Assembly (NCBI GenBank): GCA_963725615.1
Contig: CAVRZO010000002.1
Span: 124,001 to 188,000, forward strand
Reading direction: 5' to 3'
Length of the DNA stretch: 64,000 nucleotides
DNA from: JAIQFF01 sp963725615
GTDB taxonomy: Bacteria; Acidobacteriota; Terriglobia; Terriglobales; Acidobacteriaceae
Part shown: positions 49,738-57,677 of the stretch, in pieces
Numbering within the stretch: position 1 is the stretch's first letter
How the letters are laid out: each line of letters begins with the position of its first letter
Made by a program: the position numbers and the translations under genes
Notes under the pieces: model-generated
What the model was told of the DNA's origin: nothing
Database searches by the model: none
What the model saw: the letters and a program-made list of their open reading frames with translations, nothing else

Positions 49738-49860
49738 CATGCTGAGCGCAGCAGTAAGCCCGCGTGCGGGCCAGTCGCAAGCGACCGTCAAGACTGCGCT
49801 CAGCATGAGAGGTGTGGGGGCGGGACGTCCCCACGACGGCCGCCGGGACGGCGGCGCTAC
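49738..49860. repeat. Inverted repeat between ABC-F and NUDIX genes
   Basis: CATGCTGAGCGCAGC (49738-49752) faces GCGCTCAGCATG (49797-49808); a GTGGGGGCGGGACGTCCCCAC hairpin and a family G arm (GACGGCCGCCGGGACGGCGG) follow. It occupies the whole spacer between the ABC-F start and the NUDIX stop. Confidence 0.75.
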
Positions 49861-50339
49861 GCTTTCAGAGCTTGCACCGTGGCAATCTTCTCCATGGCCC
49901 GATCCACCACTGCCTGCAGTTCGCGTGCGTACTTTATTTCGCGACCTTTGGCCAGGATCTTCTTGGTTTCCTCGGGGCTGAACCAGGTGGGATTTCGGGT
50001 AAGCTCTTGCGGCTCTTCCGCGACATCCACTTCGAGCAGAAACGCCTTGATCACATACTCGCGCACTCCCGGAGACTTCCAGAAAACGCCTTTCGAATGG
50101 ATGTAAAGGCAGAAATGTCGCGACTCAATAGTTCCGCGGACGCCGGCTTCTTCCCAAGCCTCGCGTTCCGCGGCCTTGCCATGTGAGAGAGAGAATTCGG
50201 GATCACCCTTGGGAAAGGTCCACTTGTTGCCACCGTTCGTGTTCACCAGCAGGAATTCGACCGACGGGCCGCGCCGCCGGTAGCAGACAGCCGCTACCTG
50301 CAGGGGAAGAGCGTGTTGTGGAATCCGGGCCGCGCCCAT
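49857..50339 (-). CDS. NUDIX hydrolase
   Basis: This 160-residue protein belongs to the NUDIX hydrolases, which cleave nucleoside diphosphates linked to another group. The box is seen as GDPEFSLSHGKAAEREAWEEAGV; the catalytic REAWEE part is intact but the first conserved Glu is Leu. The substrate cannot be told. The ATG at 50339 has GGAG 9 nt upstream. It is the last gene of a minus-strand series with the cytidylate-kinase-like gene. Confidence 0.9.
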   Translation of the reverse strand: MGAARIPQHALPLQVAAVCYRRRGPSVEFLLVNTNGGNKWTFPKGDPEFSLSHGKAAEREAWEEAGVRGTIESRHFCLYIHSKGVFWKSPGVREYVIKAFLLEVDVAEEPQELTRNPTWFSPEETKKILAKGREIKYARELQAVVDRAMEKIATVQALKA

Positions 50340-50413
50340 TTCTGAAGTCTCCGCAGAGCCACTCCTCTTGCAATGCTATCTCGAAGATATTTCAGGAGTG
50401 TTAAAGTGCAACG

Positions 50414-50445
50414 AAAAAGGTGCAACCCTGTATTACCAAAGGGTT
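50414..50445 (-). terminator. Possible terminator at the end of the cytidylate-kinase-like gene
   Basis: On the minus strand AACCCT and AGGGTT form a 6-bp stem with a 10-nt loop, followed by GCACCTTTTT. It begins in the stop codon of the gene (50444-50446). The stem is short, so the call is uncertain. Confidence 0.4.
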
Positions 50446-51106
50446 ACGGGCACTTTTCAAACTGGGGGACTGCGGCTCCGGCGGTTACGGGTTTTTCCAG
50501 CAGGCGCATGGTGTCGAGGACGGTTGAAATGACGACTTCGTCGCCGATAGCGGTGTTGATCATCATGTGGTAGAGGCAGCGGGTGGGCCAGTCAGCGCCG
50601 AAGTAGTGTTTTACAAATTCGATGCGGTCGCGATCCACGGTGTCGACCAATTCTTCGGCTTCTTTCTCGTTGTGGCCGATCAGCCGCAGCCGGCGTAGCT
50701 TTTCAGACCGTGGCGCGTAAAGAAAGACGTGGAACGCATCCGGGAGTTCGCGCAGGAAATAGGGAGCGCCGCGTCCGACGATCACGCAGTTTCCAGCCGC
50801 AGCCACCCGGGTCATCACTTCGCGGCCAATCGCGACAAAGCGATCAGTGTCGAAAGGCTCGGCACCTTTCATGGGCATGCTGCGCTCGTAGCTGCCGCGC
50901 CAAAAAGTCTTGGCCAGGCGGTGAAAGGTGCTGTCCAGGCGTTCATCGCAATACATCACCGCGGAGCGGTCAACGTGAGCTTCGTTGGCGATCTCCTCGG
51001 TCAGGGCCTGGTCCCAGAGTTTCCAGCCGAGGCGCTCAGAAATCTGGCGGGCGATTTCCGCGGCGCCGCTCCCGAATTCCCGTTCCACGGTGATGACTCG
51101 AAACAC
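50444..51106 (-). CDS. Cytidylate kinase-like protein
   Basis: This 220-residue protein belongs to the cytidylate-kinase-like family (PF13189 type), not to the housekeeping cmk. It starts FRVITVEREFGSGAAEIARQISERLGW, a P-loop variant with REFGSG, and later shows VIVGRGAPYFL and the LIGHNEKEAEELVDTVDRDRIEF stretch. Its substrate is unknown. The GTG at 51106 is set by GAGGAGG 6 nt upstream; a longer frame exists without support. Confidence 0.8.
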   Translation of the reverse strand: MFRVITVEREFGSGAAEIARQISERLGWKLWDQALTEEIANEAHVDRSAVMYCDERLDSTFHRLAKTFWRGSYERSMPMKGAEPFDTDRFVAIGREVMTRVAAAGNCVIVGRGAPYFLRELPDAFHVFLYAPRSEKLRRLRLIGHNEKEAEELVDTVDRDRIEFVKHYFGADWPTRCLYHMMINTAIGDEVVISTVLDTMRLLEKPVTAGAAVPQFEKCP

Positions 51107-51180
51107 GGTTCCTCCTCTGCTGGATGGCTTGTCCGATTGATCACGGGAAGGGCACGGCTTTTGCCGTGCCATCAACCCCC

Positions 51181-51215
51181 GCTCCTGATTGGGCTCCAGC
51201 CCCTAGGGCTGGCTT
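51181..51215. repeat. Small inverted repeat
   Basis: GGGCTCCAGCCC and TAGGGCTGGC form overlapping hairpins of the CCAGCCC/GGGCTGG type also seen in family D. Nothing else was recognised in the spacer 51107-51291. Confidence 0.5.
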
Positions 51216-51291
51216 TTTCTTCCGTACGAGAGCCAAAGTTCCCGCAATCCTTCCCGAACCATTCCGCCCGCAAGCTCACGAAACGGATCGC

Positions 51292-52881
51292 CTAATGTAC
51301 CGCAATTGCTCCGCCGGTTTTCGGCCGTTTCATCAGGAAAACCAAAGGAACCATCACCAGAATAGCTACTCCCAGCAACCAGAAGTTGTCAATATAAGCC
51401 AGCATGGAAGCCTGACGTAGGACATTTGCCTGCAGCAGTGCGTAGGCCTTGTGCATGGCCTCCGAAGCGGAATAACCTCGCGTTTGAAGAGCCTGGGCCG
51501 TGCCCTGAAGCATGTTTTGCACCTGAGGACTGGACGCCGACAGATGGCTCGACATCCGGTTCAGGTGGAATTGCTGGCGGCGATCGAGCATGGTTGTCAC
51601 AATGGAGATTCCGACGCTGCCTCCGATATTCCGGGCCAGGTTCATCAACCCCGAGGCTGCGTTATTTTTCTCCTTGGGCAAAAATGCATAGGCGGCGGTG
51701 TTGATCGGGACGAACAGGAAGGCCAGACCCATGGTCTGCAACATCCTGGCGAACACAACCGTACGGAAATCAACCCCGAGGTCGAAGCTGGTCATGTGAA
51801 ACAGTGAAAAGGAAAGCGCCAGCAGCCCGAACGTCATCATCTTGCGCGGATCGAAGCGGGAGAGCATAAAGCCGACGAGCGGCATCAGCAGCATCAGAAG
51901 GAAGCCTCCCGGCAACAACGCCAGGCCAGAGTGTTGGGCGGTATAGCCCAGCAGGGTCTGCATAAAGAGCGGAAGCAGGACCGTGCTGCCCAGCAGCGCG
52001 AATCCCAGCATGAACATCAGGACATTTGCTGCGGCGAACGTCCGGTTGGTGAAGAGGTGAAGGTCGATCACCGGGTCCTCGCGCGTCCACTCCCAGTAAA
52101 TCAGGAACAACAAGGAGGCAGCAGCGATGGCCGAGAGCACAACGATGAAATGCGATTCGAACCAGTCTTCGCGCTGGCCCTTGTCCAGAACAATCTGCAG
52201 CGTGCCCAGTCCAAGAGTCACCAGGCCGAGGCCAATGTAATCGATCTTGGTTTCCGAGAGCTTCTTACGCTTCAGGTAAGGCGGGTCCTGGATAAGCCGC
52301 GAAGTCAGCATGAGGGAAAGAATTCCAACCGGAATATTCAGCAGAAAAATCCAGCGCCAGGTGAAATTGTCGGTGATCCAGCCGCCGAGAGTAGGACCGA
52401 TGGCCGGCGCCAGCACGACCGCGAGGCCATAAACGGCGAAGGCCATGCCGCGCTTGGCAGGAGGAAAGGTGTCGGCCAGAATGGCTTGCTCGCTGGGCTG
52501 CAAGCCGCCGCCGCCCGCGCCTTGCAGGATGCGAAAGAAAATCAGCATGCCCAGGTTCGGCGCCAGTCCGCACAGCAAGGAGCTGACGGTGAAGATGGCC
52601 ACGCAGCTCATGTAGAAACGCTTGCGTCCGATGATGGAAGAGATCCACCCGCTGAGCGGAAGTACGATGGCGTTTGAAACCAGGTAGGACGTCAGCACCC
52701 ACGTGCTCTCGTCGGTTCCGGCGGAAAGGCTGCCCGCGATGTGGGGCAGGGAAACGTTGGCGATGCTGGTATCCAGCACCTCCATGAAGGTGGCCAGGGT
52801 GACGGCCATCGCGATGATCCAGGGATTGACGGCCGGACGCGGCAGGGCTGCGCCGTCTGCGGTCAGCGCGGCCGAACTCAT
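51292..52881 (-). CDS. DHA2-family efflux transporter (EmrB type)
   Basis: This 529-residue protein has about 14 membrane helices, the number expected for DHA2 drug exporters. Visible are the motif A-like region SYLVSNAIVLPLSGWISSIIGRKRFY, and motif C GAGGGGLQPSEQAILADTFP with VVLAPAIGPTLGGW. It should export a drug or toxic compound by proton antiport. Gene order is TolC-like, HlyD-like, then this pump, so it works as the pump of a three-part system. It starts 54 nt after the HlyD gene stop. Confidence 0.94.
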   Translation of the reverse strand: MSSAALTADGAALPRPAVNPWIIAMAVTLATFMEVLDTSIANVSLPHIAGSLSAGTDESTWVLTSYLVSNAIVLPLSGWISSIIGRKRFYMSCVAIFTVSSLLCGLAPNLGMLIFFRILQGAGGGGLQPSEQAILADTFPPAKRGMAFAVYGLAVVLAPAIGPTLGGWITDNFTWRWIFLLNIPVGILSLMLTSRLIQDPPYLKRKKLSETKIDYIGLGLVTLGLGTLQIVLDKGQREDWFESHFIVVLSAIAAASLLFLIYWEWTREDPVIDLHLFTNRTFAAANVLMFMLGFALLGSTVLLPLFMQTLLGYTAQHSGLALLPGGFLLMLLMPLVGFMLSRFDPRKMMTFGLLALSFSLFHMTSFDLGVDFRTVVFARMLQTMGLAFLFVPINTAAYAFLPKEKNNAASGLMNLARNIGGSVGISIVTTMLDRRQQFHLNRMSSHLSASSPQVQNMLQGTAQALQTRGYSASEAMHKAYALLQANVLRQASMLAYIDNFWLLGVAILVMVPLVFLMKRPKTGGAIAVH

Positions 52882-52934
52882 CGCAGCTTGCTCATCGGGG
52901 GGTACTCATCTGACCTTGATTTATCTGACCTTAT

Positions 52935-54203
52935 TTATCTGACCCAGACCTTGGGCTCGACCGACATTCCCGGGCGCAGGATATGTTCCTTGGTTTCTCC
53001 CGGATCAAATGTGATTTTCACCGGAATGCGCTGCACCACTTTCACATAGTTGCCGGTTGCGTTTTCCGGGGGAAGCATGCTGAACAGCGCTCCGCTGGCT
53101 CCGGCGATGCTCTCCACGTGCCCGTTATATTTCTTTCCGTAGGCGTCCACCGAGATGGTCGCCCGTTGTCCGGGCCGCATGTAGCGGAGCTGGCTTTCCT
53201 TGAAGTTGGCGGTCACCCAGATGTCGTCGAGGTTGATGATCTTCATCAGTTCCTGACCGACCTGGACATTCTGGCCGACTTCGACAGTGCGGTTGCTCAC
53301 GATACCGCTGACGGGAGCGACCAGCCGCGTGTACCCGAGATCCAGAGTGGCTTGTTCCAATTCAGCTTTCTTTTGCTGGGCCTGGGCCTGAGCGGCCTGG
53401 GCGCGAGAGCGCATCGCGGACAACTGCTGCGGCGCAGTCTGGGCAGCCCGCAAGTTGGCTTCTGCCTGCTCGCGTTTGGATTGCGCCTGCGAAATCATCT
53501 GCTCGGCAGCAGCGGCGTTGGCCCGGGCAGCCGCGACTCCAGCGGCGCTCGACTTGGCCGCGGCGACTGCCTGGTCATACTGCTGGTGCGAGATTTCCTG
53601 CTTGTCCACCAATTGCTTGTAGCGTCCGACGTCGTTTTGCGCCTTGATGTCATTGGCGATGGCCTGCTCCAGTTCGGCTCGCGACGCCTCGAGTTGCTGC
53701 CTCGCCATGGAAACTCCGGCGCGTCCGCTCTCCACTTCCGCCTGGGAGGAGGACAACTGGCTGCCCGTGTTCACCGACGTGATCGGCACATTCACCTGCA
53801 TGGAGTCCGCAGTGGCCTCGGCATCCTGATAGGCGGCCCTGGCCTTGGCCACCGCCACCTGGTAGTCCTTGGGATCAATCTCGACCAGCGGCGTGCCGGC
53901 CTCCACAAACTGGTTGTCGTTGACCAGAAGCTTGATGACGTGCCCGGATACGCGCGTGCTGATTGCATTCAGGTGCCCATCGATCTGCGCGTCGTCAGTG
54001 GACTCGTAACTTCCCAGGTAGCGCCAGAGAAAGAATCCAGCCACCAGCAACACAATCCCGCCCACGATAAGGGCGAGGCGAAAGCGGGGATTGCGGGAGG
54101 CTTGCTTCCAGCGGAGATCCTTCTCCGAAGCCGGCAAGGGAGGATGTTCGCGAGTTTTAACTTCGGGTGTGTCGGGCACGGTCGTCGTCGTCGTTTGTTC
54201 CAT
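52935..54203 (-). CDS. HlyD-family membrane fusion protein (EmrA type)
   Basis: This 422-residue protein has one membrane helix (LALIVGGIVLLVAGFFLW, about residues 44-63), then the biotinyl-lipoyl half (DDAQIDGHLNAISTRVSGHV), a long helical hairpin rich in Ala/Gln (about 140-290) and a barrel domain (APVSGIVSNRTVEVGQNV). It links the inner-membrane pump to the TolC channel. Its start is only 1 nt from the end of the TolC gene, so the two are translated together. Confidence 0.94.
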   Translation of the reverse strand: MEQTTTTTVPDTPEVKTREHPPLPASEKDLRWKQASRNPRFRLALIVGGIVLLVAGFFLWRYLGSYESTDDAQIDGHLNAISTRVSGHVIKLLVNDNQFVEAGTPLVEIDPKDYQVAVAKARAAYQDAEATADSMQVNVPITSVNTGSQLSSSQAEVESGRAGVSMARQQLEASRAELEQAIANDIKAQNDVGRYKQLVDKQEISHQQYDQAVAAAKSSAAGVAAARANAAAAEQMISQAQSKREQAEANLRAAQTAPQQLSAMRSRAQAAQAQAQQKKAELEQATLDLGYTRLVAPVSGIVSNRTVEVGQNVQVGQELMKIINLDDIWVTANFKESQLRYMRPGQRATISVDAYGKKYNGHVESIAGASGALFSMLPPENATGNYVKVVQRIPVKITFDPGETKEHILRPGMSVEPKVWVR

Positions 54204-54204
54204 A

Positions 54205-55710
54205 TTACTTACTCTTTAAATATTGCATGACGCCCTGTTCCGCGTATCCCATGGCGCGGACCAGTTCGATCTTCGCAAGATTATGAGCGTACAGACTGGA
54301 AATATAGCTTTCATGGGCCCCCGCCACTGTCTGTTGCGCCTGGACTACTTCCAGGTTGTCGGTAACGCCGGCGGCAAATCGGTCGCGGGCCTGCATCAGG
54401 GTCTGTTCCGCCAGATCGACTGAACTGCGCGCGACCTGCACCTGCTGGTCGGCGGCTTCGAGGTCCAGTAGAGCGGTGCGAACCTCATATTCAATCTGGC
54501 CACGTAAATTGTCCAACTGGGCCCGGGCCTGGCGCAACGTAGCCTCGGATTGCAGCACGTCGGCGTGGACTTTGCCTCCCTGAAAAATCGGAATATTCAG
54601 CCGGCCGGCGACGGTAAAAGTGCCATGCGAGTTCCCGAAATTCACTCCCAGATCGCCGTAGTCGGCGGTCGCATCAATGGTGGGAAAGTATTCCGCAGTG
54701 GCGCCTTTGCGGTAGTACTCGGCGGCCCGGACCTGCTGCGCTGCCGCCAGGTAATCCGAGCGGGAGGTATACGCGCGTTGCAGGCTGGCTTCAATGCCGA
54801 GCGTGGTGATGGCATCGTACGGCGCTTTCGAAGTAAGAGCAATTTCCTGGCCGACGGGCAATCCGATGGCGCGCAGCAGCGCCAGCTTCTGTTTGGCATA
54901 GTCATTGCGCGCGACGATCAGTTGCTGCTGCCGGTTCTGGAATTCCACCTGGGAACGCAGCGTGTCGATCGCCGGGCTGAGGCCCGCGTTCTGCTGGTCG
55001 GTGGCCTTGCCATAGAGCGCCTGCGCGGTTTGCAGTTGCGCTTCCGCGGTCTCCACGCGCGCGCTTCCGGATAGTGCCTGAAGATAAGCGTTGCCGGTCG
55101 CGAGCACGACCAGGTCACGGGCATCCTTGTAGCTGAATTGCGCGGCCCGCTCGTCTTCCCTGGCTCCGCGTTCGCGGTTCAGCGCTTTAAGGTTCAGGAT
55201 GGATTGGCTTAGGTAAACCCGCGCATCGGAGAATCCGAAAGGCCCGACTACGGTCGGAAATCCGGGGAAGCGAAGACCTTGAGCTGCGAGATTTTCCTGC
55301 ACGACGTTTTCGCTAATCCTCGCCGTAACATTGGGCAGGAGTTCGCTGAGCTCTTTCCATTTCTGTCCCCGGGCGGCGATGGTGTTGTAACTCTGCAGCA
55401 GCACGCCGAGGTTGTTCTTCAGGGCGAGGTCAATTGCATCCTGGAAGGTGAGCGAGACCACTTCCGGCTTGGGTGTCCCCTGGGCGACGCTGCCGCTGTA
55501 GGGGCTCTGATTCGAAGGCGTAACTTGTATGCTGGCGGACGGGGTCGAATCCGATCCGGTGCTGGAGTATCCGTTGCCGCCTTGCGCCTGCGCTTGCCCT
55601 GCTCCAAGCGCGAACAAGCAGAGGGCTACGGCGCCCAGAGAGGTAACCTTCTTTTGTGGTGACTCCTTTTCAGAGTTGAGTTCTTCCATATGGAAAGAAG
55701 GGCTGAACAT
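54205..55710 (-). CDS. TolC-family outer-membrane channel
   Basis: This 501-residue protein starts with a signal sequence (SLGAVALCLFALGAGQAQAQ) and contains two OEP repeats, seen as VSLTFQDAIDLALKNNLGVL and LDNLRGQIEYEVRTALLDLE with their helical hairpins (DQQVQVARSSVDLAEQTLMQ). The protein is the outer-membrane exit duct of the efflux system and the first gene of the operon. Two ATG starts 21 nt apart are possible; neither has a convincing ribosome binding site. Confidence 0.93.
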   Translation of the reverse strand: MFSPSFHMEELNSEKESPQKKVTSLGAVALCLFALGAGQAQAQGGNGYSSTGSDSTPSASIQVTPSNQSPYSGSVAQGTPKPEVVSLTFQDAIDLALKNNLGVLLQSYNTIAARGQKWKELSELLPNVTARISENVVQENLAAQGLRFPGFPTVVGPFGFSDARVYLSQSILNLKALNRERGAREDERAAQFSYKDARDLVVLATGNAYLQALSGSARVETAEAQLQTAQALYGKATDQQNAGLSPAIDTLRSQVEFQNRQQQLIVARNDYAKQKLALLRAIGLPVGQEIALTSKAPYDAITTLGIEASLQRAYTSRSDYLAAAQQVRAAEYYRKGATAEYFPTIDATADYGDLGVNFGNSHGTFTVAGRLNIPIFQGGKVHADVLQSEATLRQARAQLDNLRGQIEYEVRTALLDLEAADQQVQVARSSVDLAEQTLMQARDRFAAGVTDNLEVVQAQQTVAGAHESYISSLYAHNLAKIELVRAMGYAEQGVMQYLKSK

Positions 55711-55901
55711 AACCGATGCAGCAAGCTAACTTGATTCCCGGAGCCGCATTATAGATGCAAACGATTGCCGGCGGGTGGCTGGGGCCCCGATCTTCGCCGA
55801 CGGCTGCGATTCCTGTCGGCGGGCTCCCCGCTTTACAAAACTTTTCGCTTTCTCCCAGCAGAACCGTTGCATCTAAAGCATATATCGCTCCGGAGGATCA
55901 C

Positions 55902-56498
55902 TTGAGAAAGCTCAGTCTAATCGCAGTGTTGGTTTTACCCTTTCTTATTGAAGGCACTCTACATGCGCAGCAGCTCGACGTGGCTTTTGGAGTCGGAACT
56001 TTGACGGCGCCCTCGGCGTCGAGCGCTACAGGAAACCACGTCCCGGTGTCTCTTACCGGCGGAGCCTACCCGGTTTTCAGCGCGGACGTGCTCTTGAAGA
56101 ATCGATTTGGAGTCAGTGGTGAATTGGCCTGGAGAGCCAGCCGGAATCTCTATGCCGGGTTCCAGCCTTACCGTCCGCTCTTCTATGATTTCAATGGAAT
56201 CTATGCCCCGAAGCTGGGCAAGAGCGCGGCCGCCGAACTTTCGGCAGGCATTGGATGGGAGAGCCTGCGGTTCTACCAGGGCTTCACCAGTTGTGGCGCG
56301 ATCAGTTGCACCGACTTTGTCAGCAGCAATCACTTCATGGGACACTTCGGCGCAGGTCTGCGCTACTACTTCCGCGGACACTTCTTCGTTCGACCGGAAG
56401 CCGACCTCTACCTGATTAACAATAATCAGGAGTTCAGTTCGCCCCGAGCCACACGGTTCGGCGTCTCACTGGGATACTCGTTCACTCCGACATTCTGA
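55902..56498 (+). CDS. Outer-membrane beta-barrel protein, function unknown
   Basis: This 198-residue protein has a signal sequence (RKLSLIAVLVLPFLIEGTLHA) followed by amphipathic strands (GVSGELAWRASRNLYAG, HFGAGLRYYFRGHFFVRPEA) and ends in GVSLGYSFTPTF, whose final Phe is typical of barrels inserted by BamA. The TTG at 55902 is set by a GGAGG ribosome binding site 5 nt upstream; the longer frame has no support. It is divergent from the efflux operon, across a 191-nt spacer. Confidence 0.75.
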   Translation: MRKLSLIAVLVLPFLIEGTLHAQQLDVAFGVGTLTAPSASSATGNHVPVSLTGGAYPVFSADVLLKNRFGVSGELAWRASRNLYAGFQPYRPLFYDFNGIYAPKLGKSAAAELSAGIGWESLRFYQGFTSCGAISCTDFVSSNHFMGHFGAGLRYYFRGHFFVRPEADLYLINNNQEFSSPRATRFGVSLGYSFTPTF

Positions 56499-56530
56499 AC
56501 CTAGGATCTTGGTTGGTATTACCCGACCGA

Positions 56531-56693
56531 AGGTGCCCCATCCTTCGCGGCTTGTGCGAAGGGTGGGAGGCAGACAGTCAGCGCTGGTCGTAGGCGAACG
56601 GGGTTGATTTTCCGCGGACGGGTCCCACCCCCTTCGCCGCCCGCGCCCTTTTCTCCCACCCTCTCGCAAAGTGCGCGAGGAGGTGGGGAACCC
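56531..56693. repeat. Family E inverted repeat (E1)
   Basis: AGGTGCCCCATCCTTCGCGG (from 56531) and GAAGGGTGGGAGGC face TTCTCCCACCCTCTCGCAAA (from 56650) and GAGGTGGGG. The middle part, from ACAGTCAG to GGGG, resembles the middle of E2. It lies between the convergent outer-membrane protein and DinB genes. Confidence 0.85.
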
Positions 56694-56727
56694 ACTGTTC
56701 CTCCGTGCCCCGGGCTTTCAGGTTTAT

Positions 56728-57258
56728 CTACTTCACGCCTTTTTCGGGATTCCATGAGCCTTGCAGCTTACGGACAAATATCATTTGTCCCACGTGATAC
56801 GCGTTGTGGGTTCCGATGTGCGCGATTTCAGAGGCCCAAGCCTGAAGGTTCTTTTCATCGGCGGTCTCGACAAGCTTTTCTAATTCGGTCATCACCTGGT
56901 CGAGCTGCTTGACTGTATCGTTCCACTTCTTGGCGTCAAAGTTGTTGAAGGTTTCGTCGTTGTTGCCGCTGAACTTCTCTTCGGGCTCCCCCTTGAACTT
57001 GGCCAGTTCCTGTCGGTTCCAGAACAGCAGATGATTGGTCAGCTGGCCGACCGAGTGGTTCCCGCTCCCGTCCTTCCAACTCGCCTGCTCCGCCGTAAGC
57101 CCTTCCACGGCCCCGTCGATCGGAACAAACCAGTCTTTTTCGCTATGGGTGGTGCGCAACTGTTCCAGCAGTATGCTCCGCAGCGTCACGGGCTTTGGGT
57201 TTTGCGCGTAAGCGTGAAACGACAGGGACAGAACTAGAAGTGCAACCATAGATTTCAT
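56728..57258 (-). CDS. Exported DinB-family protein
   Basis: This 176-residue protein has a signal sequence (MVALLVLSLSFHAYAQ) before a four-helix DinB domain. The three metal-binding histidines are in GQLTNHLLFWNRQEL and HIGTHNAYHVGQMIFVRKL. The family resembles bacillithiol/mycothiol-type thiol transferases, but the substrate here is unknown. The ATG at 57258 was chosen because GGAGG lies 10 nt upstream; the ATG 9 nt before it is too close to that site. Confidence 0.85.
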   Translation of the reverse strand: MKSMVALLVLSLSFHAYAQNPKPVTLRSILLEQLRTTHSEKDWFVPIDGAVEGLTAEQASWKDGSGNHSVGQLTNHLLFWNRQELAKFKGEPEEKFSGNNDETFNNFDAKKWNDTVKQLDQVMTELEKLVETADEKNLQAWASEIAHIGTHNAYHVGQMIFVRKLQGSWNPEKGVK

Positions 57259-57366
57259 ACCGCACATTCCTCCCGCACACGAAGATAGACGTATAAGGCG
57301 TACGTTTCGCTAGCAGGCCGTTTCCAGGTTACGGCCCATGGTGATTCGGTACCCGCGTCATTCCCC

Positions 57367-57606
57367 GGCAGCGCAGGGCTGTCATCCTGAGAGCAGTCTT
57401 TCGTCCCGCGAAGCGGGATGAAAGCAAGCGAAGGACCTGTGCATTCTGCGCCGCCCTTACCTGCCGTGTCAGCTCCAATCCAACGTGACAGCGTATCACC
57501 CGATCGGGAAGGGTTGTGGTGCTGCTATCGTCCCGCAATACACAGGTCCTTCGGCGCGAGCCCCTCGCCTTGCGAAGGGCTCCGCTTCCTCAGGATGACA
57601 GGACGT
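57367..57606. repeat. Family H inverted repeat in a 419-nt spacer
   Basis: TGTCATCCTGAG..CGAAGGACCTGTGCATTCTG (57371-57449) and its inverse GCAATACACAGGTCCTTCGG..CCTCAGGATGACA (57535-57602) face each other; the inside of each arm carries a smaller palindrome (CCCGCGAAGCGGG, CGCCTTGCGAAGGGC). The element lies between the divergent DinB and kinase genes. No clear promoter was seen in the remaining sequence. Confidence 0.8.
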
Positions 57607-57677
57607 GAAACTGACCCACTACTAACTTCGTGCTTTCGTTGACTTGCCGCTTTCACAACAAGTAACATCGTGCGCCA

